DNA from: Cladorhizidae sp. MBARI D1340-BT2
Taxonomy: Eukaryota; Porifera; Demospongiae; Poecilosclerida; Cladorhizidae
NCBI GenBank assembly: GCA_028752905.1
Contig: JAQNBH010000012.1
Coordinates: 28,157,816-28,221,815 of the forward strand
Direction of reading: 5' to 3'
DNA length: 64,000 bases
Position numbers and translations under genes: made by a program. The first letter of the stretch is position 1. Every line of letters starts with the position of its first letter. This document shows positions 14,901 through 29,900 of the stretch, piece by piece. The notes under the pieces are model-generated. The model did no database searches. It was not told the DNA's origin and worked only from the letters and a program-made list of their open reading frames with translations.

Positions 14901-17900
14901 TAGATCCTCTGCTGTACCTCTTGTTAAGGGCACCTCTACCACCTCCCATGGCAAAATCATGGGCTCCATTTACTCCCAGGAAGACCCTGCTGGAACTGCT
15001 GCCACCACCACTGCTGCTGGGGGCCAACTTTGGGCTGGAGGAGCCTCCGGTGGTGATGAGGCAAGGGTCCAAGAGGTAGTACTTGGTGGGATCATCCCGG
15101 CCTTCTTGTTCCTCTGCAAGGAAGCAGGTCAAAGAGGAGAAGGGGAGGGGGGCGAAGTGGGAGGAAAAGAAAGAAGTAGCAGTTAGGAGGGCAAGGTGGG
15201 GAAATAAAAGACTACACGTATCACATAGTGACTGGATACCTCCAGGATTTAAAAAAATTCATGTGTTAATCAATTGACCACCAACAGCACATGCAAGTAC
15301 ATGTATGAACTCCGACATCGTCACACACACACACAAATTAAAAATAATTTAAGGATACACACTGAGTAGTTATATTTATCTGAACATCCCAGTAAAAAAG
15401 TCAGAAAACTGCCCTTCCTGTTAGAAGGGGAAGGCAAGCTCAATTTGATGATGGCAACCCGTCGTTACGGCTCTCCTACAGAGGAAGGCTGCACAGAGGA
15501 AGGCTGCACATGCACCAACGCCTGCTGGAACCCCTCAATCCCTGAACCCCTGAATCCCTGAGAAAGGAAGAGTTGCTGTAGGCTTTGTTGTAGACAGAGT
15601 GCGAGGTACACTGTAGCAATGCATAACCTTTCATTTGCTTACATGTCGATGGAGTTAATTCGTAAACCAAACTAAAGCCATTATATCTGTACTCGAATCA
15701 TAGCATAAGGATCATCACTGGAAAAAAAATTGTAGCTATGATTACATAACCAGCACATTAACCCTGTGGTGAATTGGTTATCTCATTACTACTGTGAAAG
15801 GCTCCATTAAGCATCATTCTAATTATGCGATGTAACCTTATGCTCATTTCTAATGTGCATGATCGTGATAATTATGAATTCGCAACAACAACAAAAAACG
15901 AACTAGGTCTGAATTTGGCCAGAAAGCCTCCCGAGGTATCTGCGTGGGCATCCTCCTCTACTTGACCTCCGGATATCTCCTCTCTCAGTACAGTCGATGA
16001 GGACGAGGGCTGGTCGCCATAGCTGCTGCACATGGTCATAATAACAGAAATAGAGTGAGGGGCACTTAGGAATGTACGCAATACAGTGTATGTATGTATG
16101 ACATGTATGTATATATATGTATGATATGTATGTGTATGTATATGTATGTATATGTATGTGTATGCATGTATGTACATGTATATGTATGATATGTATGTGT
16201 ATATGTATGTGTATATGTATGTATGTATAAGTATGTATATATATAATTATGATATGTATGTGTATATATGTATGTATATGTATGTGTATATGTATGTATG
16301 TATGTATAAGTATGTATGTATATATTTATGATATGTATGTGTATATATGTATGGTATGTATGTGTATATATGTATGTATATGTATGTAAGTATATGTATG
16401 TGTATGTATGTTTGATATGTATGTGTATATATGTATATTGTATGTATGTTAAAAATACAGAGCATTAAATGGCCTCTGTGTGTGTATGAACCTACAACTA
16501 TTCTCATGTACTCAAGTGTGTGCATACGTTGTTCATTACACAGAGCATTAAATGGCCCCCATATGTTTATGAACCTACAACTATTGTCGCTCGATGCCCA
16601 ATGCTTGAACATTGCTAGTTAGTCACCTCCCTTGAAGTCTAGATGACACTTCACTAAATGTATGGCAATTGAGTTAATATGCTAGCATTATTCATTGAGA
16701 ACACGTCCTGTGGTACAGTTGGTAGAACTATTTTCATTGTTTGTGTGGTTAGTTGCTGTACTAAGGTCTGTACTAAGGTCTGTTCGCGTTCACTTAGAAA
16801 AATCGCTACAACATTTTAAATTTCCACTTATATTTAAATTATGGCCATCATGCTGCTCATGTGTGGGCGGGGTGTGAGAGGTGTGGTTCAGTGATGTGGA
16901 ACTAAAGAGGGGGAGTAGAAAATGCGACAACAAAAGTAAGCACTAACGAATTAGAAATACATGGCTTGCAGCATGTGTTATAATACACTAATGAATTAGA
17001 AATGCATGGCTTGCAGCATGTATTAGTATGCACTAATGAATTAGAAGTGCATGGCTTGCAGCATGTATTAGTGTGCACTAATGAATTAGAAATGCATGGC
17101 TTGCAACATGAATTAGTATGCACTAATGAATTAGTATGCACTAATGAATTAGAAATGCATGGCTTGCAGCATGTATTAGTATGCACTAATGAATTAGAAA
17201 TGCATGGCTTGCAGCATGTATTAGTGTGCACTAATGAATTAGAAATGCATGGCTTGCAGCTTGTGTTAGTATGCACTAATGAATTAGAAATGCATGGCTT
17301 GCAGCATGTATTAGTATGCACTAATGAATTAGAAATGCATGGCTAGCAGCATGTATTAGTGTGCACTAATAAATTAGAAATGCATGGCTTGCAGCATGTA
17401 TTAGTGTGCACTAATGAATTAGAAGTGCATGGCTTGCAGCATGTATTAGTGTGCATTAATGAATTAGAAATGCATGGCTTGCAGCATGTATTAGTGTGCA
17501 CTAATGAATTAGAAATGCATGGCTTGCAGCATGTATTAGGTATTAGTATGCACTAATGAATTAGAAATGCATGGCTTGCAGCATGTATTAGTGTGCACTA
17601 ATGAATTAGAAATGCATGGCTTGCAGCATGTATTAATATGCACTAATGAATTAGAAATGCATGGCTTGTATATAGTAGTATCAATAATGAATTAGAAATG
17701 CATGGCTTATAGCTGGTAATTGTACAGTATATACAAGAGTACAATGTCTGTCCACAGATTGCAAAGTTTGATATCATTCCCCCCAAAAATATACATGAAA
17801 AAATGAACCAAACGCACTAGACACGGGATTTACCTGCACATGCCCAGTAGATATTTGTCTCATTATAAAATAGTCATAAAACATTCCTCTGATTTAATAG

Positions 17901-20900
17901 GTGAAGTGACAAAAATGGAGACTTTGAATTTTTTGAATTTTTTAAACATCTGATGATTGCAACTGCCACCATGAACATTGTTCTTGATCTTAATGGCTGT
18001 TTCTGGAAGCTCTCCTGCTGAAGAATTGTTTCTGGAAGCTCTCCTGCTGAAGAATTGTTTCTGGAAGCTTTCCTGCTGAAGAATTGTTTCTGGAAACTCT
18101 CTTGCTGAAGAATTGTTTCTGGAAACTCTCTTGCTGAAGAATTATTTCTGGAAGCTTTCCTGCTGAAGAATTGTTTCTGGAAACTCTCTTGCTGAAGAAT
18201 TGTTTCTGGAAGCTCTCCTGCTGACGAATTGTTTCTGGTAGCTTTCCTGCTGAAGAATTGTTTCTGGAAGCTGTTCTGCTGAAGAATTGTTTCTGGAAGC
18301 TCTCCTACTGAAGAATTGTTTCTGGGAGCTCTGCTGCTGAAGAATTGTTTTTGGAAGCTCTCTTGGTGAAGAAGTGGAAGCTCTCCTGCTGAAGAATTGT
18401 TTCTGGAAACTCTCCTGCTGAAGAATTGTTTCTGGAAGCTTTCCTGCTGAAGAATTGTGAATTGTTTCTGGAAGCTGTTCTGCTGAAGAATTGTTTCTGG
18501 AAGCTCTCCTGCTGAAGAATTGTTTCTGGAAGCTCTCTTGCTGAAGAATTGTTTTTGGAAGCTCTCTTGCTGAATTGTTTCGAGCTACAGGTATTGCCAG
18601 CCCTAACACGAGCTATAGGTATTGCCCTGGCCCTCGAGCTACAGGTATTGCCCTGGCCCTAACACGAGCTACACGTATTGCACTGGCCCTCGAGCTACAG
18701 GTATTGCCCTGGCCCTAACACGAGCTACACGTATTGCACTGGTACTAACACGAGCTACATGTATTGCCCTGGCCCTAACACGAGCTACACGTATTGCCCT
18801 GGCCCTAACACAAGCTACCGGTATTGCCCTGGCCCTAACACAAGCTACACGTATGGCCCTGGCCCTCAAGCTACATACATGCATAATGCTGGCCCAAAGC
18901 TAGCTGAAGGTCAAATACATTTCAATGTCGATCACATCGTCATGCTAATGTATTGCCAGGATCATGTCAGTGAAAGTAATCCATAGGCACCCCAAAAATA
19001 TCAATGTGTGTACATATCCAGTGGCTGCATGAGGAGTCAGTAGTGACCACAGAGAGAGAACACAACGGTATATACCCTTACCTTACCCCCCCCCCCCCCC
19101 CCAAAACATCACTGCAACAGAATCCATCATCTTCTATGGCCTAAGGCAACCCACAAGCCACACCCACCTGATTGCACCCGCCAATGCCCTGTCAGACGCT
19201 GGATGGAATATGCCCACTGGACTCCCTCGTGGGGAGCGGCTAAAGTTCTCAGTCATCATCACCACCTCTCCTCCTCCCCCTCCTCCCTCCCTTAATCTTC
19301 TCCGATACTCCCTCACACGTGCGTCCAGATCCTCCAGCCTGGCCGACAACAAGACAAAAATGGGGGAAATGGGAGGAGACATTGATGCATGTATTAAAAT
19401 GTACAGCATGTTTGTGCAGGACATTGTCATTTTTCTTCTTCTTATTTTCACTTGTTCCGGAATAGTCTGTGCATGTGGAATACTGTCACAACCCTCCCTA
19501 GGATATCTCCCACGAAATGTTGTGGAAGTAGTGGACAGCCTTCTATGATCTATACATGATCTATACACCACACACATACCGGTACACACACACATACACC
19601 ACACACACACACACACACATACTGGTACACACACACACATACACCACACACATACCGGTACACACACACATACACCACACACACACACACCACACACACC
19701 GTGCTGCCCAGTCTATTCTCATTTCTCCACCCTCCCTCCTCTCTGCCCATCCCCTCTCCTCTCCTCACAACATGACTCCACACCAGAGATTTCACTCGCT
19801 CAGAGGTTAGAAGTGAGGGGGGTGGACAAACGAGGGGCAGGGGGATTAAGGGAGGAGAGAGAGAGGGGATGGAGCAAGAAACGAGAGGCGAATGTTTGAA
19901 AGTGAGCCTCCACCAGTCCTGTCTCTCACAAGATGTTCCAGCACTCCACCACTTCAGTCATGGTTCTCTTGAGGTCCTCCAGACAATCCTGGACATTGAT
20001 CACGTTCTCTTCCTCTGGGTCTCCCCGCACATCATCGTGGCCGAACTTGGATTCCAGAAACCCTCCAGACACCATCATCTCCTTCAAGTGCTTGACTTTG
20101 ATATGCATGGCATCTCTCTCACACTGCAATGGAGGCAGGGGAGAGGGAGAAGAAATGGGGAGGAAGGGGAGAGAGCAAGGGGAGGGAGGGAAGAGAGAAA
20201 AGACGAGGGGGGTTGGGAGGGAGAAGATTGTCAGTATCTATATGCCATGGAGTCTTACGCTACGCAGAGTGCCGGCATGTACTGTAGAACTGGAATCTCA
20301 TTATTCAGATATTTATTGCAGCTCACCTTAGAGTTTGAGATGTGGTCATGGATTAATCCTGCCACCGGCTCCAACCTGTACTTGTCCACCTTCTGCCGAA
20401 TACGGTAGAAGACTCCCTCAACACTACATATACATATATGAACAACAACAAGAAACATTTTAAAGTTAAATTTCATGCCATGTTTTTTCTTCTTTTTTCC
20501 CTTTGAGAGGGCGGGGGAAGGGATCTTCAGGTTTAATACCTTAAAGAAGGATTCAAGGCATGTTGGAAATGTTTCTGAGGCAAAAGAATGAGCGTAACAA
20601 GTTTAGGCAGTTAAGAAGCTGCCAAAATGATTTTTTTTTTGCTGATTGTATGTAAGCACACACCATGTCATGAGCTTTTCTGACTTGTTGTTTTACGGCT
20701 AGGCCATTTTGTCTTCCCAATAGAGAGACTACTAAGAGCATGTCCTGACACACACTCTTACTATACATACATGTGCACACAGCATGGCATCAACCTATGT
20801 ATGCAGTCATGCACACAGCATGGCATCAATCTATCTATGCAGTCATGCACAGCAGCATGGCATCAATCTATCTATGCAGACATGTACACAGCATGGCATC

Positions 20901-23900
20901 AATCTATCTATGCAGACATGCACACAGCATCTGCAGACATGCACAGACATACATTCTTCCAACATGATTGATGTCCGAGGCGTAGTCGTGGTGGTACTTG
21001 TTGCTAGGAGTGGTAATGCACAGGACACAGGGAGGCAACAGCAGCTCAAGAATGTCAATTGTGGAAGGTCTGAAACCAGAGATGGGTGAGGGAGAGAGAA
21101 GGGAAGAAGGGAGGTTGGTAAGGCAGACGGGAAGAGAGGGTTAGTAAGGGAGAGGGGGAGAAAGGGTTGGCAAGGAAGGGAAGAAAAGTGGGTTGATGAC
21201 CAGGAGGGGAAGAAGAGAAGGTGGGTGAGGTGGGAGAGAAGACGAGATGGTTAGTGAGGAGGAGGAAAAGACAGGGTTGGCGTGGGGGAGTGCAAGAGAA
21301 GGTCAGTGAAGTGGAGGAAAGAAGAGCGGGTTGGTAGGCAGGAGGAGAAGAGAAGGTCGGTGAGGAGGAGGGGAAGTGAGGAGGGATAGAAGAGAGGGTT
21401 GGTAAGGAGCAAGGGGAGAGAGGGTTGGTGAGGGGAAGAAAGGGTTAGGGGAGAGATGAACAAGAGAAGGTTGGTGACAAGGATTCTAACTGTGAAAACC
21501 TCTACAACACTACCAAGAGAATATCCCATTACACACACACACACACACACACACCTAAATGTGGCTAGTTTATTTCTGAAGAGGAAGCACTGGGAATAAT
21601 CTGGGTGGAGGAAGTGGGAGCAGGGACTCCCCCCACTGCCACCATGTGAACGTGTCACGTAGGAGTCCGAGTAGAACTTCAGCTCCAAGAACTTGGCAAA
21701 GGAGAAGAGGAGAGAGTTGGCAGTCATGGTCGTGTATGGGGTTGCCTGGGAGAAAATATAGAGGGAGGGAGAGAGAGAGAGAGATGACATGATTCACTCC
21801 TAGTTCTGGGACTGATTCTGGCAGTATGTGTATAGTCAGTCACCCTCACTAGGGACATCCAGGAATAGTCCCAAGTACCCTAGGATACAAGTATTCCAGT
21901 AACCATGCCGTATAATCAGTTATCCTCACTAGAGACATCCTAGGATATGTACATACTGTAGTTCCAAGTGCCCTACTATGGGACACAAGTATTATAGTAT
22001 CCATGCTGCATAGTCAGTCACTCTCTAGGGACATCCTGGCAAGTATTCCAGTATCCATGCTATACAGTCATTCACCCTCACTAGGGACATCCTGGGATAG
22101 TCCCAAGTACCCTAGGATACAAGTGTTCTAGTATCCATGCTGTATACAGTAAGTGACCCTCACTAGGGACATCCTAGGATAGTCCCAAGTACCCCAGGAT
22201 GTCCTAGGTAAGGTGTGGCAGCAGTGGTTGTCCACTCACGTGGTGGCATTGCGAGCACTCCAGCCAGGTATAGATGCTCTCATCCTTGCCCGTCGGAGCT
22301 CCGGTGTTCTCGATCTCGATGTGGATGGCTCTGATGCCATGGATGATGTGTCTGATGTGCTTGGCCATGTCCACACTGCACGTCTGGCAGCGGTAGTACT
22401 CCCTGCAAGAGGGGGGAGGGGCACAGTACAGTCATAACCTCACCACAATGCTTATTCACACACTTTGAGGGGAGTGTCTACATGTACATTGTGAAAATAC
22501 CCGGTTTTCTGCAGCGGGGTTACCCTAAAGATATCGCATCAGGGTTTCATCTGGGGGTATTCTTAGTTTGTTGGATTGGGGGGGGGGGGGGGGGGGGGAG
22601 GGGATACACATGGAAAATGTGTCAATTGTCACATGTTCTCATGCAACTTCGTAGATAATCTTCTTTTTTTTTTAAGAAGGTTTTTTTTAAATAGGGTGCG
22701 TGCAAGTGCATGCTCGTGGGGAAACATACACCATAGTCTCCCCCAACCCCAGATTAGACTCTGCACTAGGTACATCCATAAACAGGGGTATAGCACTGCA
22801 TCTCTGCATTGTTGAAATCCCAGCTGCACAGGGAAAAAGGGGATATTTTCACCACACATCTCTGTCTTGAGACTATGTCAACGATTCACAGCACCACCAC
22901 TTAAAATTAAAGTGTGCGTGTACTGTATATTCTCTAATGGGAACCGCACATGGTTACTATTTACTTCTGTCCAATCTGCCTGCCATTACTATTGGAAGGG
23001 TGGTTACTATTGACTGCAGTTGTTAAGGAGTTCAAGTACCAGTTTGGAGGACCTACAATCGTTTGGGTGCTCGTGGCTCAATGGTTGAGTACCCCGCTCA
23101 GAAAGCAGAAATCAAAGGTTCGAGTCTTGCTGGTGCCCAAAAAAATTTCCTGGATTTTCCCCTGCTGTCTTCAGTTCCGTTTATAAACCTAATGAGGAAT
23201 TATTTGGGCGTGTCTTATTTGCTATTTCCCTCCGTGGTTACAACTGTAAGGGCACAATTGTAAGGGAGGTAGACTGAGCTACGTGGTCACAATTGGAGGT
23301 GAGGTTACAACTGGAGGGCAGTTCCTACATAAATACGGTAGTTAGGATTCAGTTCTTCAGTTTCCATAAAAGCTGGTTGCTAAGCTGGCCATTTATGTAG
23401 CATCAGTAGTATCAGTCAACAAGAAAATAGGCACCTACTGTACATGTACTACCGAGCAGCCGCTTAATTTAATCAATTTTCCACCCGCGCGCTTGACCAC
23501 GTACTGAATTTTTAATGCCTAATGAAAAAGGTGATTGCATAGAGGCAGCCACTCGTACCAATTTCAATTTTTTTGCACTTAGTAACACTTAGCAATCTGG
23601 TAGTTATTTTGGCAGAGGTTGCAGGGATTCAGGTTTTTGAGGTCCCTCCACTTTAGGATTTTGTAACTTGCCTATAGTTATACCTATGAAACATATTTTA
23701 GTATCAAAAGAGAGCACACAGAGAGACCTATCTTTTGAGCTATATATCAAGTCTGTACCATGAAGTTTGCAGAATCTACGGAGCTCTAAAGTTGTAACCA
23801 TAAGTATTTAAAAAGTTTAAAAAAATACAATCAACCCCCCTTTGGATCGTCCCCCCTTTGGTCACAGTTTACATGCCTAGAATCCAAACCTCGAATATCA

Positions 23901-26900
23901 AACACCTAAAAAAAATATTGCCCTTTATATAGAGTATGAAACCTATTGATACAAAATTCCTAAAAAAATATTTCCCTATACAGTAGGAAGTCAGTTATCC
24001 GAACACCTTGGGACCGAGGGTGTTCGGATAACTGAAATGTTCGGATAACTGGTCACACAAAATAAATGTAGCGATACGGGATATTATGACATTTTACTAC
24101 ACATAATCAATAAAAGTTGATGCATATTGTATGTAATCTAACATTTAGAATATCTAGTCTGCAGCTTGAGAAAAGTAATCTGTAACTTTTGTTTGTTTCT
24201 TATTTACAAATCTTTTTTTTGCAGTTTCAATTAGGAGATTATTTAGCACTACAGTTGTGCTCAGTGGGATTCCAGGCTGCTCCTGGACATATGCTAGAAC
24301 TGTCTCTAGTGCAGTGCAAGCTTGGGAATGGGACACAGCTGGAAGACTCTCCTCTTCCTCTTCTCTATCACTTTTGTCACCTTCTGTAGCAAGTGCCACA
24401 ATCTCCTCTTCTGTCAGTTCATGGTAGCCTGCATCATTGTCGTCAGCCAAAAGCCAACCGATTATCTCTTCTGGTGGAATGGCAAGTTATTGAGAAGAGT
24501 GTCAATTTCTGGTGTTTCCACCTCCTCTTCCTCCCGAAATGATTTGGGCATCAACAGCTTTTTCCAGATTTTAGCTATTGTACCAGGGTCAACTTCATCC
24601 CAACACTTAGCAGATAACAAAACTGCATCCTTAATGTTCAATGTTTTTGAAAATTGAGCAATATCCATCTGTCCCACACTCTCTTCATCCAACATGCGTA
24701 GCAACAGATCTCGTTTGTACAGACGTTTCAATGTCTGTAGCACACCCTGATCCATGGGCTGTATGAGGGATGTTGTGTTGGGTGGCAGGTACAAACATGA
24801 TATCTGACCATCTTCTGAACAGATGCTGTTTACATCAGGGTGGGATGGGGCATTGTCTAGGACTAGCAAGGCTTTTGGGGAAAGGCTAAGTTCCTCTAGT
24901 TGTCTTCGACATTGTGGCACAAAGTGGTCATGAAACCATTTGGTGAAGGTGGCAGAGTCCATCCAGGAATTCTTCTGCGCATAATACACTACAGGAAGGT
25001 CCCTCTTGTTCACGTATTTGAAGCAGCGTGGGTTAAGGGATTTGTGTATAAATACTAAGGGGAGTTTTATAGTGCCATTAGCATTGGCACATGCCATCAA
25101 AGTCACTCGATCTTTGGGCTTCTTGAACCCCTTAGCCTCCTTCTCCCTGGCTGACACAAGAGTTTTGTCTGGCATGAGCTTCCAGTACAGCCCAGTCTCA
25201 TCACAGTTTAACACCTGTGTCAATGTCAAGCCTTTCTCTTCCATTGTGCTAAGTAAACGATCCTTGAAGACTTCAACAGACTCTGTATGTGCTGAAAGTG
25301 ACTCTCCTTGTACAGACAAGCCACGCACACCATGCCTACCCTTAAACCGCTTTAGCCAGCCTTGAATGTGTTCCCTGAATCTCCCTCACCTGGATAAACC
25401 ATAGGAAAGAGCTGAAGCGCCTTGGCCATCAAAAGTGGACCACTAACAGGAGTTCCTACAAATAAAGAACAACAATCATCCCAAAAACAACAGATCATTT
25501 TTAGCTATGAACAGTAGTTTAGTCTCAAACAAGCTTACCTTTGCACCTCTGCTGGACAAACCATAGAAAGACAGCTTTATCCAGCTCCTCAGTCTGCTCT
25601 CCTCACAATCTTCCTCTTTTTTATGCAGTCACCATCCTGAATTTGTGTTTGGAAGTCCAGCAGCTTTTCTTTCTTCTTTACAATATCATGGACTGTGGAC
25701 TTTCCAATATTGTATTGGATTCCTACACTGGCTAAACTTCTTCCTTTCTCGACAAGTTCACAGATACATGTAGTAAGCTTGTTTTCAATGGTAAGGACAA
25801 CTCTTTTACTAGCTGAAGCCATGCTACCTGCTACACTGAGAATTGAAACAGCTAGCAGCCTACGTTTATGCGCATGAGCACGAGTGCACACTATTGAAGG
25901 AAGGTTAAAAAAATAATAATAAAAAAAAAATTTAAATTAAATTAAATGGGTGGTAGGTGTGGCTTCATTTAGCGTTCGGTTGACCGACGTGTGCGGATAA
26001 CTGACGTTCGGATAACTGACTTCCTACTGTATATAGTATACAGCACATAACAAAAATATTTCCTCCCTCCAAGTATATAGAGTACCAAACCTACAAAAAT
26101 ATTTCTCTCTATATCCGGTACGAAACCAATTAACATCAAACTCCTAAAAATATATAGTACAAAACCTATTAAAAAAATATTGCCCTCTATATATTACGAA
26201 ACCTATAAAAAAATTGCCCTCTATACATTACGAAACCTATAAAAAAATATATTGCCCTCTATATATAGTACGAAACCTATTAACTCAAAAACATCTCCCT
26301 CTATATTGTACAGTACAAAACCTATTGATCCACATCAAGTATGACAAATGAGAGAGGGTTGAAATAGGCATGAGTATACTTTTTACTATCACAAGTTTAT
26401 TAATTCAGATTAAATTCTGAGTCATCTGAGCATGCCCAGTCAGTAGGCCATACAAACATCAAGGTTACCATGGGAATGCAGTCTTACCTGAAGCAGTAGA
26501 GTTGTAGAAAGTCTCCAATTGCTATGTCATTATGTCCGTAGTAGAACATCGGAATAATACTAGAGTAACATTGAATAGGGCATTAATTAAAGTATGGGGT
26601 GTGGTCCACATGATGGGTGTGACACAGAGATGATTACACTCAATCTTACACCATTCCGGTGTGCAAAATGTCCCCAAAGACTACCATGCACTTAACCTGC
26701 TTCAACCCAGTGTGATGTTGGTTCATGTGTGTCCCCATAGAGCTATTGTCAACCTACTTCAACCTGCCTCAACCCAGTGTGGTGTTGGTCCAGTGTGTGT
26801 CCCCATAGAGCTATTGTCAACCTTTCAATTTGCCTCAACCCAGTGTGGTGTTGGTCCAGTGTGTGTCCCCATAGAGCTATTGGCAACCTACTTCAACCTG

Positions 26901-29900
26901 CCTCAACCCAGTGTGATGTTGGTCCAGTGTGTGTCCCCATAGAGTTATTGTCACCCTACTTCAACCTGCCTCAACCCAGTGTGTTTCCCCAAAGAGCTAT
27001 TGTCAACCTACTTCAACCTGCCTCAACCCAGTGTGGTGTTGGTCCAGTGTGTGTCCCCATAAAGCTATTGGCAACCTACTTCAATCTGCCTCAACCCAGT
27101 GTGATGTTGGTCCAGTGTGTGTCCCCATAGAGCTATTGTCAACCTACTTCAACCTGCCTCAACCCAGTGTGATGTTGGTCCAGTGTGTGTGTGTGTATTT
27201 GTGAACTGAAGTGGGTGTGTCTTACCAAGGAGGCAGACATGGCCGCTGGTGCTTCTGCCCGTCATGGCAAGTGTTGCTAAACAGAATGGATATGCCTTGA
27301 TGCTTGATGGGGTCCAGGCAGTCAGTGTGCTGGAAACAAACACGGGAATGGAATGTAGAATACATTTATGATCCCAACACAAAAAATATATACCTATGCA
27401 CACCAAAAAAATACGAATTTAAAAACCAGGATATTTGGCATGCATCGTATATCTGTTTCGTTTGTTAATAAATTGGTAAAGTGACCCTGTATGTAAATGA
27501 GGGTTGGTTAAGTCTTCTTTTGATTCCTTCTTGTCGACAGGCCAACAAATATAGTTCAGTATAAATCACGGAATTCATGCTGCATGACAATCATGCGCAT
27601 TTACACCAAAACCACTTCATGAATATAATTAGTGTGACTTTAATAATTTAATCATGCCTATTTGCAACACTGGTTGTTAATGTAATTAACACATATGCTG
27701 GGAGACTTGATAACAGATATTGAGGTTATGATTAGTCTAGGTCTCTGCCTCATCGTCTGTAGGTGGTACACGAGCACTATTGTCTGGATTGGAGATTGCC
27801 TCAGCCATATTAGTCTTCACAAACCCGTTCTTGCAGATCTCAAGGCGGCCCCTGCTGACTGGCTGACTGTTCTGATGGGTGATCAATGTCTTCATCATGC
27901 ACAATCACATGATTTCATCATCTCAAGTGTTTGTTTGTGAAGGATTTTTACCTAGCTATAAAATATCACTTGCCTTAGTCATATTAATTAAGGGGGTACT
28001 TTAAGTCAGATTTAAATTTTGCATTTTATATATATATTTTTTAAATCTCACCCAACTATGCTTCAACATACTGGAAAGGTGGATTCCAAGTTACAGAAGA
28101 TTTGGATGCTCTATTCTGGACTTACAGTGGCTTTTGCACACACCATCCACCCGGGAAGGCGATCAAGAAGCCGTATCTGAATTCAGGGGGGACAATGGCA
28201 TTTTTTGGTGTTTTTTAAAACTTGTGGTTACCACTTTAGAGCTCCGTAGATTCTGCAAATTTCATGGTATGGACTTGATATATAGCTCAAAAGATAGGTC
28301 TCTCTGTGTGCTCTCTTTTGATACTAAAATATGTTTCATAGGATAACTATAGGAAAGTTACTAGACCCTAAAGTGGAGGGACCTCAAAAACCTGCAACCC
28401 AAAGTCCCCATCCAGAATAACTCCAGATTGCTAAGTGCAAAAAAATTGAAATTGGTACGAGTGGCTAGAGGAAGCCCTAGAGCATTCAATCACCTTTTTC
28501 AATTAAGCGTAAAAAATGTATTACGTGGTCAAGTGGGCGGGTGCAAAATTGAGGGCGTTGAAAATCAATGCCCTCGATTTTCCACCCGCCTAATGAAAAA
28601 GGTGATAGAATGCTCTAGGGCTTCCTCTAGCCATTCGTACCAATTTCAAAAATTTTGCACTTAGCAATCTGGAGTTATTTTGGATGGGGATTTGGGGATG
28701 CAGGTTTTTGAGGTCCCTCCACTTTAGGGTCTAGTAACTTGCCTATAGTTATCCTATGAAACATATTTTAGTATCAAAAGAGAGCACACAGAGAGACCTA
28801 TCTTTTGAGCTATATATCAAGTCCATACCATGAAGTTTACAGAATCTACGGAGCTCTAAAGTGGTAACCATAAGTATAAAAAAACAAAATTTAAAAAAAT
28901 GCCATTGGCCCCCCCTGAATTCAGGTAAGGCTTGTTGATCGCCTTCCCGGGTGGATGGTGTGTGCAAAAGCCACTGTAAGTCCAGAATAGAGCATCCAAA
29001 TCTTCTGTAACTTGGAATCCACCTTTCCAGTATGTTGAAGCTTAGTTGGGTGAGATTTTTAAAAAATTTAAAAAATTTAAATGCAAAATTTTAATCTGAC
29101 CTAAAGTACCCCCTTTTAAGTTGGTCTGCATATGGGATAGGTAGATGTGCAGTACACCCTACCTTAGTGGTCGTCCTCGCTTCCTCCGTGGTATGACAGT
29201 GACTTCATGAAGTATATCACACGAGGAGAGACTTCCTTTTCCTACAAGATTCGAACAGTACTCTCTCGTAGATCACAACCTCACTTGTGAAGTGTCCCCT
29301 TGCTGAGGCTGTTCCAGGCATTGAAGTTTACTTTCTAATCTTCACATGAGCCTCCTCAGAATGCACAAGTGGCCTTGCGCTTGCAGTGGATTATGGAAAC
29401 TTTCATTGGAGCAGGTCAGCCACACATTTGCTGGCCGCAGCTATAGATTTTCTGACATCTCGGTCTCCTCTGCAGATTGGTAGATATCTAGTCTTTGTGA
29501 AATACTGAAGCATGCTCATGTTGAAGCTCTTTAGCTACCGCAGGTCATGGAATCTACCAGTAGGAGCACTGAAGGATGCTCATGTTGAAGCTTTTAACTG
29601 CCGCAGGTCTTGCCAGTAGGAGGAACACTGAGCATGCTCATCTTTAGCTGCCGCAGGACTTGCCAGTAGGAGGAACACTGAGCATGCTCATCTTTAGCTG
29701 CCGCAGGACTTGCCAGTAGGAGGAACACTGAGCATGCTCATCTTTAGCTGCTGCCTGTTCTTCTCACTTGCTGTAATCACATCATGGAACATCACGTGTG
29801 ATTTAATCCTTGCTCACGTAGCTGGTGATTTAATCCTTGCACGCGCAACCGGTTCACATGAATTCACATGAGTTAGATGCAGGCATGAGTTCCAAGATTT

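Noticed and set aside
13116..15132. 600-650-codon minus-strand ORFs rich in Cys, Leu, Tyr
   Set aside because: They are translations of the 26-bp minisatellite, which has no stop in any frame; only the part above 14847 is a PIKfyve exon.
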